Made by a program: the position numbers and the translations under genes
The notes under the pieces: model-generated
What the model was told of the DNA's origin: nothing
What the model saw: only the letters and a program-made list of their open reading frames with translations
The model's database searches: none
Part shown: positions 49,370 through 60,121 of the stretch, one piece after another
Position numbering within the stretch: position 1 is the stretch's first letter
How the letters are laid out: each line of letters starts with the position of its first letter
Source of the DNA: Saksenaea vasiformis B4078
Lineage: Eukaryota; Mucoromycota; Mucoromycetes; Mucorales; Saksenaeaceae
Direction: 5' to 3'
Assembly: GCA_000697055.1 (NCBI GenBank)
Contig: JNDT01002383.1
Location: 186,001 to 250,000, forward strand
Length of the DNA stretch: 64,000 nucleotides

Positions 49370-49772
49370 CGTGTAAAGTAAATCCTTATTCTTTTTTTTT
49401 TCCGTTTCAGAATAAACTAAACAGTTACTACGCTATCATCACTTACGCTTAATGAAACTATTGTGCGATACTGACGATTGAATGTCCTAATAAGAAAACA
49501 AACGCATAAGTTCTTAATACGCTTTTCGTGCTTCTCCCAGAAATGTTGTCTACATGTAACCAGACGGAGAACATAATAAGTCAATGTAGCATGTACAATA
49601 TTATTAACTCTTGAAAACAAGGTTCTTAGCATATCAGCTCTCGCACTATCCAGGCTGAGAAAAGGCAAAGCTACTGAATATAATCAACTGCTTCTGCTTA
49701 AGCAAACAAAAAGCCCATGAGACTGTGGATGCATATATATATATATATCAAGAGCAACAGCAACCGTTTTAA
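49370..49772. other. Intergenic between convergent genes
   Basis: 403 nt between the phosphotransferase stop and the stop of the first MACPF-like/Sel1 gene. It holds an AT repeat at about 49734-49749. A minus frame at 49417-49668 has no motif. Confidence 0.5.
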
Positions 49773-52193
49773 TTAATTGTCCGTCTGCTGTAGACGATGT
49801 AATTCGTATGACGCGATGTAATTTCCTCTATCTTTCGCTATTTTGTACCATTCAATTGCCTTGTCCTTGTCGTTCTTTTCATCTTTGTAAATATCCCCAA
49901 GCCTCATCTGCGCTACATTATATCCCTTATCCGCCGCTTTGCCATACCATAGAATTGCTTCGTCGATTTCTTTCTTTTCATATATGTAAACATCTCCAAG
50001 TCTCATTTGCGCCCACTGGTTTCCTTGGCCTGCTGGTCTTTTGTACCATTCAATTGCTTTGTCGAAATCTTTTTCATCTCTATAAATGTCTCCAATACCG
50101 AGTTGCGCCTGGTGGTTTCCCCGATCAGCTTCCGGCTTGAACCATTCAAATGCTTTGTTGATATCTTTCTCCACCCCATCTCCCCTTCTGTAGATCATTC
50201 CAAGGCTTACGCGAGCCGACGCGTTTCCTTGATCAGCTGCTTTTTTGTACCATTCAATTGCTTCTTTGAAATCTTCCCTCACTCCGTTTCCATTTCTGTA
50301 AACGTCTCCAAGGCTGTTTTGCGCCAGTGCATTTCCTTGATCAGCTGCTTTTTTGTACCATCCAATTGCTTTGTCGATGTTTCCCTTCACACCATTCCCG
50401 TAACGATACATATATCCAAGTATGACTTGCGCGTCTTCGTCTCCTCGCTCGGCTGCATTTTCGCACCATTCGATCGCTTTGGAGTAGATTTCCTGCGCCT
50501 TGTCCCAGTCTCTTGCCACATCATGTCCGAAAAAATACATATCTCCAAGATGGTATTGCCCAATTCCGTGATTTTGGTCGGCTGCCTTTTTGTACCATTC
50601 AATCGCTTCAGAGAAGTCCAAATGCACACCTCGTCCATAAAGGTACATATCGCCTAGTTTTGCTTGTGCATCGCCATTACCCTGATCGGCCGCCTCCCTG
50701 TACCACTTAACTGCTTTAGAGTAATCTAGTACTACACCCCGTCCATATTGGTACATATCACCAAGTTTCGTTTGCGCATCTGCATTTCCCTGATCAGCTG
50801 CCTTTCTGAACCATTCAATTGCTGTAGAGTGATCTCGCTTTACGCCTCGTCCATATTGGTACATTGATCCAAGTTTTGTTTGCGCATCTGCATTTCCCTC
50901 TTCAGCCGCTTTACTGTACCATTCGCTTGCTTTGACATAGTCCTTATCCACATCTATTCCCCAGTAGTATTTTTCGCCAAGCTTGAACTGCTCACTCGGG
51001 TCAGTCGCATTTTCGTGCAATGTATTATCCGTGCTGTGCTCTATTTCTACCGCATGTCCAGGACTACAAGCGGGAAATATCTTGTTGTAGACCTCCTCTA
51101 CTTGGAAGCGTTCGTCCTCTTCAAGGACTTCATACATTGGCTTCAGGTCTTTGTACTGGATAATTGCTGGTTCAGATCTGGTGCTTTCCTTCCAGTTTTT
51201 TATTCCGTCCGCGAACAACAATCCAGGATCACCACCTATCGCAAACCTGTCAGATTGCCATAATAGATATGTACTGAAGAATACCTATGACTTTCCAACG
51301 TCTGTGATTTCTGACTGCGTCCATCACATTCTTCGCTACCTCGTCCGCAGAATGCGTTGCTACATACCCACTTTCTGCTTCGTCCACATTCTGGACCTTA
51401 GAATCCTTGTTTTCACAAGCAATCAAGCCGCCTAAGACAGCAGAAGGTTGTTAATCGATGTTGTACATATTATGCATTAGATTACCCAATAACATCTTTG
51501 ATGGATAGTAATACCCGAATTGACCAAACACAGCTTGCAGCGCGTCATACTTTTCTCTGTACGTGTCTTCCTTCAAAGCGTCTTGTATAGCTTGCTTGAA
51601 ACTAGAAGTTGCTTTGACAAATTCAGAGGACAGACAGACCTGGTACGAAACACGTTAATTGTACTATTCATAAGATGTCTTGCCGATCTCTTACTTCACC
51701 CCAGGGAATATAAGAAACTGTGTATTCAATGGTATTTTTCAGAAAGAATTCTCGATCCTCTTCAGGTGGGTAGCAACTAACTTTAGCACCCATGTCATAC
51801 GCAGAGGGTTTAGAGGACACATGGTGGAAGCTATCGTCCAGTAATATTCTAGCCATGACGTTGTCGACTTCGATGATTTTCGTACACGTATGTTCTGGAG
51901 GTGATTGATGAACAAGCCTTAGAACGTTATCCTCTCCTTTTTCAAACTTCATTTCAGGATATTCACGAACAAGCTTTAGGATTTTATCGGTTCCTGGATC
52001 AAGCCTCATTGCGGGATACTCAGCGGTGTATCCATCAAATTGGAGCCCCCTGGTGCATCTGTTGAAGACGTCGTACGCTAAGAACGTGCTGTACTGCGAA
52101 AAGCGTCATATAAGCGCACATGCCCCCAAAGCGAAAAAGGATTTGCCGTATTACGGTAGAAGCTAAATTATTTACCGTTTTGTGAGAACTCAT
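49773..52193 (-). CDS. MACPF-like N-terminal domain with C-terminal Sel1 repeats, copy 1
   Basis: I read five exons: 52193-52176 (MSSHKT), 52093-51695, 51639-about 51490, a short one to about 51285, and the last to 49773. The N-terminal half contains YSTFLAYDVFNRCTRGLQFD, SYIPWGEV, FGQFGYYYPSKMLLGGGL, and WKVIGGDPG, with WKESTRSEPAIIQYKDLKPM. That order, an aromatic-rich FGxFGYYYPxxxLGG followed by W..S....P..I.....PI, recalls MACPF proteins; this assignment is by eye only. The C-terminal half has eleven Sel1 repeats (for example KLGDMYQYGRGV then AIEWFRKAADQGN), a superhelical protein-binding scaffold. The fifth repeat carries an extra seven residues (EIYSKAIEWCENAAERGD). It ends in LQQTDN. 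Function unknown. Confidence 0.7.
52094..52175 (-). other. First intron of copy 1
   Basis: GT-AG limits join MSSHKT to YSTFLAYD in frame; the two paralogues have an intron at the same place. Confidence 0.6.
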
Positions 52194-52781
52194 CGAAGGT
52201 GAAGAAAAGTAAGAGATGCGGTGATCTATTGCCCTTTTATAACCTGAACGTCGGAATGGCGCTAATTAAATTATGCAAGTTTTATGCTAAGCCGACATAA
52301 AACACCGAACGCATGAGTATCTTCTGTAACAAATGGGATTGTTCTGTCACATCTTGCCATTGTTTAACAAGCGGTTTTGTTGCCATGGCAACGCTTTAAT
52401 CATAAGTCAATCCATGTATTTTTAAATGAAATTGTCATATCTCACGTGTTCCACATCACCAAACAGCTGCGCTTCTTCAATGCAGTGTTATCTTCAGCAT
52501 AGAAGACACATTACAAACGGCCCTTACATGAGCATTGCTATCCGCCGCAGTACAAGCGTTTATAGATTAGACTCGGACGACGAACTGATACAGTTACGTC
52601 TGCATAACTTTTCATCCCCACTTCTCAATCTTGTCGCTTTTGGCGCGCACTGCGACAACCAAACAACCCAACAATATATCTTCCTGATTTATATAGTTCT
52701 GTACAACCTCAATATAGATACCAAGCAGAATGAGAATACTCTCTTAACAAGAAATCCAGAGCTTATGGAAAATAGCTCGCA
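52194..52781. other. Promoter of copy 1 and 3' end of copy 2
   Basis: The conserved block and TATA-like box occupy the left third. The plus-strand frame beginning at 52426 runs into antisense of the next gene and is not credible. Confidence 0.5.
52268..52310 (-). promoter_or_regulatory. Conserved upstream block, copy 1
   Basis: On the plus strand the block holds ttatgctaagccgacat; a near copy lies upstream of each of the three paralogues. A TATA-like box (tataaaaggg on the minus strand) lies between it and the start, about 40 nt before the ATG. Confidence 0.55.
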
Positions 52782-55147
52782 TCATCGATTGCTTGTCCAT
52801 CCTTTTTTCCGTAAATCATTAAGCCTCCGTTGCGCATACCAATTTCCTTTATCCGCTGCTTTTTTGTACAGTTCAATTGCTTTGTTGATGACTTTTCTTT
52901 CATCTCTGTAAATATCTCCAAGTTTGATTTGTGCGTGTTCATTGCCTTTATCTGCTGGTATTTTGTACCACTGGATCGCCTTATTGATATCTTGCTCCAC
53001 TTCATCACCATCTCTATACATATCTCCGAGTTGGATTTGCATTTCTTCATTTCCTTGATCCGCCGCTTTTTTGTACCATCCAATTGCTTTGTGGATATCT
53101 TGCTTTTCGTCTCTGTAAATATCTCCAAGTCTCCATTGTGCGTCTTCATTTCCTTGATTTGCCCATTTTTCGTACAATTCGATAGCTTTGTTGATGTCCT
53201 TCTCCACTCCATATCCGTAATAATACATGCTTCCAAGTGTGAATTGCGCATCTTCATTTCCTCGGTCAGCTGTCTTTTCGCACCATCCAATCGCCTTGGA
53301 ATACAGCTCCTTCGCTTTTTCCTTGTCTTCCTCCACACCCTTCCCCCAATAATACATATGTCCCAGATTACGTTGCCCAATCCCATGCTCCTGGTCGGCT
53401 GCTTTCCTGAACCATTCAACTGCTTTCTTGTTGTCCGAGCGTACGCCTCGTCCATATTGGTACATATCACCAAGTTTAGTTTGTGCGTCGCCATTGCCCT
53501 GATCAGCTGCTTCCTTGTACCATTCAATTGCTTGAGAGTAGTCTTGTCCTGCACCTCGACCATATTGGTACATATCTCCAAGTTTCGTCTGGGCATTTCC
53601 ATTATTCTGACCAGCTGCCTTTCTGTACCATTCAACGGCTTTACAATAATCTCGTTCTACACCTCGCCCATATCGGTACATGTCTCCGAGTTTCACCTGT
53701 GCCTCTTCATATCCCTGATCCGCTGCTTTTCGATACCATTCGATTGCGTTGACGTAGCTTCTATCCACACCTATTCCCAGATAATATTTCTCACCAAGAT
53801 TGAATTGCATGCCTTCATCGCTAAGATCGGTTGCGTCTTCGTGCACCGAGACATCCTTACTACGATCTTCACCTTTCAATATGTCTTCCTGCCTGTCTTG
53901 TGCAATTTCACTTGTCTCAGCTTCCTCCTCTGCTGTATATTCGAGATCGTCATCCGAAAACGCCTTGTTGTATAATATCATGTCATTACTGTGATCTTTA
54001 TCTCTCGATACGCCTTCCTGCTTGTATTGTGTAATTTCACCTTTGTCAGCTTCCTTTTCTGCTGTATATTCGAGGTTGTCGTCTGAAAACACCTTGTTGT
54101 AAACCTCCTCCACCTGAAAACGCATATCCTCTTCAAGAATGTCATAGATTGGCTTCACGTCTTTGACTTGGATAATAGCCGGTTCAAACTTGGTAGTTTC
54201 TTTCCAGCTTCCTAATCCCTCCACGAAAAGTACCCCGGGGTCACCACCTATCGCAAGTTAGTACGAGAACTATAATTGGTAAGTACTGAATGATACCTAT
54301 GACTTTCCAGTGTTTGTGATTCTTGATCGCATTCGTAATGTTTTCCGCTATGTCGTCGCTGGATCGAGCTTCTTGATCAACTTGTTCTTGTTTGCTCTCG
54401 CTACAGTCTTTCGGATTATCTGTCTTGCAAGCAAATAGCCCACCTAGGGCAGCATAGTATTAGTCCATGTTACACAGCTATGGATCAGGTTACCCAGCAA
54501 GATCTTTGTCGGATAATAATACCCAAATCTCCCAAACACGGATTGTAGCGCTTCATACTTCTGTCCATTCGTGTCTTTCTGCAGAGCATCTTGTACAGAT
54601 TGTTTAAAGCTGGAACTTGCTTTGATGAATTCGGAACACAGGTGCACCTGGTGCGAATCCATGTTAACTGTGCTATTCATCGCATTTCGCTGATATCTTA
54701 CTTCTCCCCAGGATATATACGAGATTGTATATGCAACTGTGCTATTCTGAAAGAACTGATCGCCATGTTTACGTGCACAGCAACCAGATCTAGCAGCACT
54801 ATCATATGCAACTGCTTTCGAGGGCGAATGGTGGAAGCTGTCGTCAAGTAATAATCTATTCGTGAGGTTATCCGCTTCAAGCGTTCTCGTGCATGTTTGT
54901 TCTAAGAACGGTTTCTCGCAAGGATATTTGTGGAGAAATCTTAGAATGTTATCCTTTCCCGGCTCAAGTTCCATTGCGGGGTATTCAGCTGTGTATCCAT
55001 CGAAGTGGAGACCCCTTGTACATCGGTTGAAGACGTCATACGCAAGAAATGTACCGAACTATGGGAAGTGTCAGGTATGCATACAAAAAATGAGTTTTGT
55101 GTCGTTACATTGGAAGATAGCTTCTCCTCTGCGCTGATAGAACTCAT
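52782..55147 (-). CDS. MACPF-like N-terminal domain with C-terminal Sel1 repeats, copy 2
   Basis: Same architecture and intron pattern as copy 1. Exon 1 gives MSSISAEEKLSSNVT, followed by FGTFLAYDVFNRCTRGLHFD. SYISWGEVRYQ, FGRFGYYYPTKILLG, GLFACK, HKHWKVIGGDPGVLFVEG and FEPAIIQVKDVKPIYDIL correspond block by block. A linker of about 100 acidic residues contains an internal duplication (two NKAFSDDDLEYTAE-like units). Nine Sel1 repeats follow; the fifth has the same seven-residue insertion as in copy 1. The C-terminus ends KKGWTSNR. The frame is open through all readable exons, so the copy looks intact. No signal peptide is seen, so the protein is probably intracellular. Confidence 0.7.
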
Positions 55148-57161
55148 TGTCGGTGAAGAAAAGAGATGTTATCGTTTCTATCATTCCTTTATTAAGCTGG
55201 ATTGCTCGGAATTGCGCCGCTTGAATTTCATAAGGTTTATGCTGAGCCAATGTCCAACATAAGGAAATTATATTGTTTTGCAAAAGATCCCAACGATCAG
55301 GTTACTTTTAGCGTAGAGCCGCCACCGCTTAGCGTGATATTATTATTACCCATGAAATATATCCATAGCCGGTAATATGAAAATGGACTATGAGCCTGAC
55401 TAATTTGATTGTTTTTGCTCATTACCCACAATGCACGGTGAAGCATTATTAAGTCTGTTTAGTGTCCATAGCAATTCAGTCTTGTGCATTTCCATCACTT
55501 GGGATGTTATCAAGGCATTAGAATTGACGAGAACAATGTCACAATGATAAATGTACTATTCGTGGCTGCATAGCAAGTTAAATCATCATAACGTTTTAGG
55601 GTAGCTCACCAAGCTTTGAGTATCTGAGCTGGTTTTCTTACTAATCGTAATCACGACCCCGCCTTTTCGAATGCATTCTGCACCTTTCATGACAGCCTGT
55701 ATTGCTTATGCGGAGACTAGTAGAAATCGGCCATGCTACATGCGAACTGATGGCGTGTGAAGCCTATCAACGGAGCTGACACCAAGTATTGCCTATACAC
55801 GTTTATCGTTCTTCGAGAAAAGAACACTTGTCACCTTATCAATCATAACCTTGAATTGTGAGTTGATATATCGAAAGCCCATAATGCAAGGATGAGAAAA
55901 AAGTTAGGTTTACTCTCGCTATGCATTGCCAGATTATCATACTACTTCTCGCTTTCTTCTTTTACTATCGTTACATGATTCGACTTATGATTTTGCGGCC
56001 ATTTGAAATTATTCATCCTTATTCCACATGGACTCTGCGCTTTGAAGTATCTTGTTATCTTGTTTCCTAGCCATGAATTATTTGTTATGCTGTTCGAATA
56101 AATTTTGCGTCCACTGGAGATGCCAAGTTCATGCAAGTTGATTGATCTTCTGACGAAAAATTGATGGACTAACGGTCGCATATTTGACAAGATTTATTTA
56201 GAGTAGCGTAAGAAAAGAAATCAATAAACAGTACTGTATAAACACTTGGATTGACTTGTATGATTATCACAACAAACCATGGGTTGATCTAAGCCTACCA
56301 CAAGGTAGTGACCGTGTAAGCCAACAGGTACTGCATGTTTGTAATGGCTTTTTTTGTTTTTACTAAACTTACCAGACAGATCTGCCATCCATGCACAGAA
56401 ACTTTGCAAAATCTAGGGCGCTTGAAGGAAACAAGCAGCAGTATCCGAGCCTGCAAAAATCGTAGGACGTCGTGGCAATCGGGTGTCAGCGCCCGTTGTA
56501 TTTGGAAAAGGTAAATCGGCAACACAATATCACCATTCCGGATACGAATTCCCTGTAAAGGGATGAATGTTTTTAAGGCAAGTAATACGTCTTGCATGCA
56601 GCTCATATTTCATTTGCAGACATATAATACGTTTAGACACCCCGTCTTCAAGAGTCCTTTCGCAGCATTCATCAGGATATTTTACCCATTGAAGCGTTTG
56701 TACCGCTTAAAGCGTTGTATGCATCAACAGAAACCAAGTGTACCCATTCATAGGTAATTGGATTGCTAGCAGTTTAGGTGAGTTTCTTTTTATGAATTCG
56801 TAAAGTGATGCAAAATGAATTCGTTTTGTTCAGTGAGACCGGCGGTTCACACCTTTTGCCTTGAAAGAGCGACATGTAAAAATAGAATCCCCGACGCCCA
56901 TGTTTCTTTTGCCAAATAACCGACTTTTCCTCAAACTGAGCACTCAATTAGCAAAAGATCCGTGATAAGATACAAAGTCTCATCAATAAACAGTGGTGTG
57001 TCCACTTCTGGAAACGCGAATTCATTCGTAGCAGGAGTTGGTTTATCTGACCAATAATCGAGAGAGAGATGTGTGACGCGATCATCGTGGCTGAGTTGTT
57101 AGCAAAGAAAAACTTTACCACGCGCTTTCTACTTGTTAGTTTTCCCTTAATTCGTCTTACC
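55148..57161. other. Intergenic, no gene recognised
   Basis: Promoter of copy 2 at left and of the SR protein gene at right. A minus-strand frame at 56295-56606 (103 residues, rich in Leu/Ile, ALTPDCHDVLRFLQARI) is the best-looking one but matches nothing. The 1.3 kb in the middle is AT-rich with dispersed stops. Confidence 0.45.
55218..55262 (-). promoter_or_regulatory. Conserved upstream block, copy 2
   Basis: The plus strand reads ggtttatgctgagccaatgt, a diverged version of the block before copies 1 and 3. A taataaagga TATA-like box lies between it and the ATG. Confidence 0.45.
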
Positions 57162-58608
57162 ATGACTACACGAGTGTACATCGGCCGTCTTGCCCGTGAT
57201 GCCAGAGACCGTGATTTAGAACGTCTCTTTAAGGGTTACGGCGACATCCGTGAAATCAACATCAAAAGCGGCTTTGGATTTGTTGAATTCAGAGATCCTA
57301 GAGACGCTGAAGATGTTGTTTACGATTTCCATGGAAAAGAGTTCCTTGGTGAAAGGTACTTTCAAAAATGCCAACCTGGCCATATTCCTTTCTTTTTATA
57401 ACTCATACGATGCGTTCAATAGACTCATCGTGGAACTTGCCCGTGGCACTCGCCGCGGCCGTGAAGGAGGAGGTCGCCGTGACGACCGGTATGTACTACT
57501 ACTACTATTATTTGACTTACCTCTTTATAAATAATTTTGCTTACCTTTTTTAATTTCAGTGGCCGATCACATTACCGATTGATTGTTGAGAATATTGCTC
57601 CGGGAACTACCTGGCAGGTACGAGTGTTACTCCAAGGACTGCTTGGTCTCTCCGTTTTTATTTGAAAAAGATGGCTCCCCCCTTTTCTTTGCTGTCACAA
57701 AGACCCGCTCTCTTGTGGTCGGGATTGTGCAAAGGCCTTCGCGTTTTGTATCTCCTCTACCTATTTCTTCTTCTTGTTCTTCTCTTCTGGGGTCTAAACT
57801 ACTACTACTTGGCAATCCGTTCTTACCTGTGGCTCCTTCCTCCCCCGTTTTGCGAACCGATCGGACTTTAGGCACTCAAAGATTTGATGCGCAAGGCTGG
57901 AGAAGTTACATTTGCTGACATCGTCAAGAACCGCCCTGGTGAAGGGTAAGCTTTATCCATCTTCCAGCAAAGAAAAAGACCATGAAACTAATATGCTGTT
58001 TTTTTTTAAAAAAAAGTGTGGTTGAATTTGCCCACCGCTCTGATATGGAATACGCTTTGAATAAGTTGGACGACAGCGACTTGAATGGTCAACGTGTGGT
58101 TCTCCGTATGGTAAATTTCACCTCTATTTCTTCCTTTTCTTTGATAGACACTATTTACGCAACGACATTTTAGGACAACTCCCGTCGCTCTTCTCGTCGT
58201 CGCTCGCGTTCGCGCTCTGTTTCCCGCAGCCGTTCCCCACGACGTCGTTCCACCCGTCGTCGATCGCGCTCGGTGTCGCGTTCGCCTTCGCGTTCGCGCT
58301 CACCTTCGCGCTCTCGTTCTAGATCTCGTTCCAGATCTGTGTCGGGCTCCCGCTCGCCCCGCAGACGCTCCAGCCGTCGTGATGATCGTGACGTTGACGA
58401 AAAGGAGAGCAGAGAAGTCGACATGAAATCGGCTGGCTCGGATCGCAGCCGCTCTAGAGAAGGTAGCCGTGAAAGAGTGAGACGTAGCAGATCATACTCT
58501 CGCAGCAGATCAAGATCCCCATCCCCAGCTCGCAGCGCCAGCAGGTGAGAAAAACGAATCGGACACCTCTTATCTTTAATCATTATCTCTAGTGGTGCTC
58601 GCGATTAA
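57162..58608 (+). CDS. SR splicing factor with two RRMs (SRSF4/5/6-like)
   Basis: RRM1 reads TTRVYIGRLARDARDRDLER, LFKGYGDIREINIKSGFGFV and EFRDPRDAEDVVYDFHGKEF. A Gly/Arg hinge (RGTRRGREGGGRRDD) follows. RRM2 starts YRLIVENIAPGTTWQ and continues ALKDLMRKAGEVTFADIVK, VVEFAHRSDMEYALNKLDD. In animal SR proteins the second RRM carries SWQDLKD; here it is TWQALKD. The RS domain (SRSRSVSRSRSP) runs to the end. The first stop after the RS domain at 58546-58548 can be bypassed by a GT-AG intron at 58545-58592, giving SGARD and a stop at 58606-58608; I prefer this. Introns inside the gene are of 60-250 nt. Confidence 0.88.
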
Positions 58609-60121
58609 AAAAGAAAAAATGGATGAGAAAATGCGCGAAAACATGTGTTGACTAATCTATTTTTTTTTTCTCTTTCCTTACTTCTGCCCTTTGCATTGTA
58701 CGGAGCCGGTGTATAAGCTTTCTTTGGAAACACGGAAAGGTAGCGATCGTAAGAATAAAAGTGATGTTTTGTTGTCTTATGTCATTCCATTGATGTTGAG
58801 TATTGAAGTAAAACTGCTTCATTTAATGGGCTTTTTCTACTACATGATTTTGCGCTAATTTTAAACTATTTGGCGTCAGCTCCAAATATTCTTTACGTCG
58901 GACGTGGTCCTTTTTGCGTGCTGAGATCTTGAATCTTATGTGGGAACCGGACCTTTGTGCATCAATTCAGAGTGCATTACGATGATTGATTCGTTCCAGT
59001 GTCCAACGGCAGCATTCGTTTTGGATAATGAAGTAGGATGCGTATTTAAAGGGACGCATAGAGCTTTCTTCGGCTCTGTTTTCTTTTAACATTGCCTGCA
59101 TGTGCCTTCGAATGAAATGCACATTCAGGATTACTCATATCCGTTTTATCTTGATTTGACCTGCAAGACAGACCTCTGTCCCGAACTGTCTTGGATTGTA
59201 GCGGTGCATTTTACCCATCGTTAAAGCAAGCAAATGCTGTCGCACATTCAGTGCCATTCATCTTCTGCAATAGATAGCCAGACGTCGTACCGATTCAAAC
59301 CTTTTACAGTGCGTAATTCTTTATTACTGGCCTCTGTTGCCAGATGCACTTCTTGCCGAACCTCCCGCAAATGGTTCGGGACCGGCTACCGCCATCAGTG
59401 ATGTTATTCTTCTAGAGTTAGTAAAATGGCATCCAGGGTTCGTTCTATTTTCTAACCACGAGTGCATCTTTATGCTACTCTATGCGAATTTTGCGTACAT
59501 CGAGAGACCGAGTTGATGCAAGTAGAGTATGAACGTATCACCAGTTCCTATACCAATGACGACACATATCATACTCCATTAGCGCAAGCTCGGTCTCTCG
59601 CGGGACCAAAACTTATATATCAGCGTAAAAATATATCCAATAAACAGTAACTTCTAAAGCTTAGATAAAAGACTTCGTTCCATAGTAGCGGAGCATGACG
59701 TTACTATGAGACGCAACTCTATACTTACACTCTAGCAATTGCTTAAGTTCGCAGGAACTGGATTGGTCCTAATAATTCCCATTTGTGTTTAGATGCCAGA
59801 TTATAGGAAAGGTGTAGCAGTATGCGTCTTGCATGCGAACTTTAGAACACGAATGGCGGATGCGGCGTGCATGGCGAGAAGCATTGTGATATGAAAGAAC
59901 ATCCTCACAAGTGCGTCTGCTAGTAATAGTGACGCTTTCTAAAAGAGAATGAGGAGTCAAACTCGTGATCGTTGGAGGTGAGTAAAGTGAGCTAAGTTTG
60001 GTATGGGGTAAACAAAAGAGATAAAATTAATGCAAGAGAGAAAGCAAACATCACAGAAAAACAATTGATTCAGGTGATTAAAAGAGAAGCACTCTCTTTC
60101 TTGGAAAGATCTTCGACTGTT
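58609..60121. other. Intergenic, no gene recognised
   Basis: About 1.5 kb. A plus frame at 59462-59650 (TLCEFCVHRETELMQVEYER) looks protein-like, but it is short and matches no known family. The rest is AT-rich. Confidence 0.45.

Noticed and set aside
52763..53635. A 290-codon second frame inside copy 2
   Set aside because: It follows the Sel1 repeat period in a shifted frame and has a repeat-derived composition. Plus-strand frames at 50007-50657, 52830-53975 and 60366-60755 are antisense of the same repeats.
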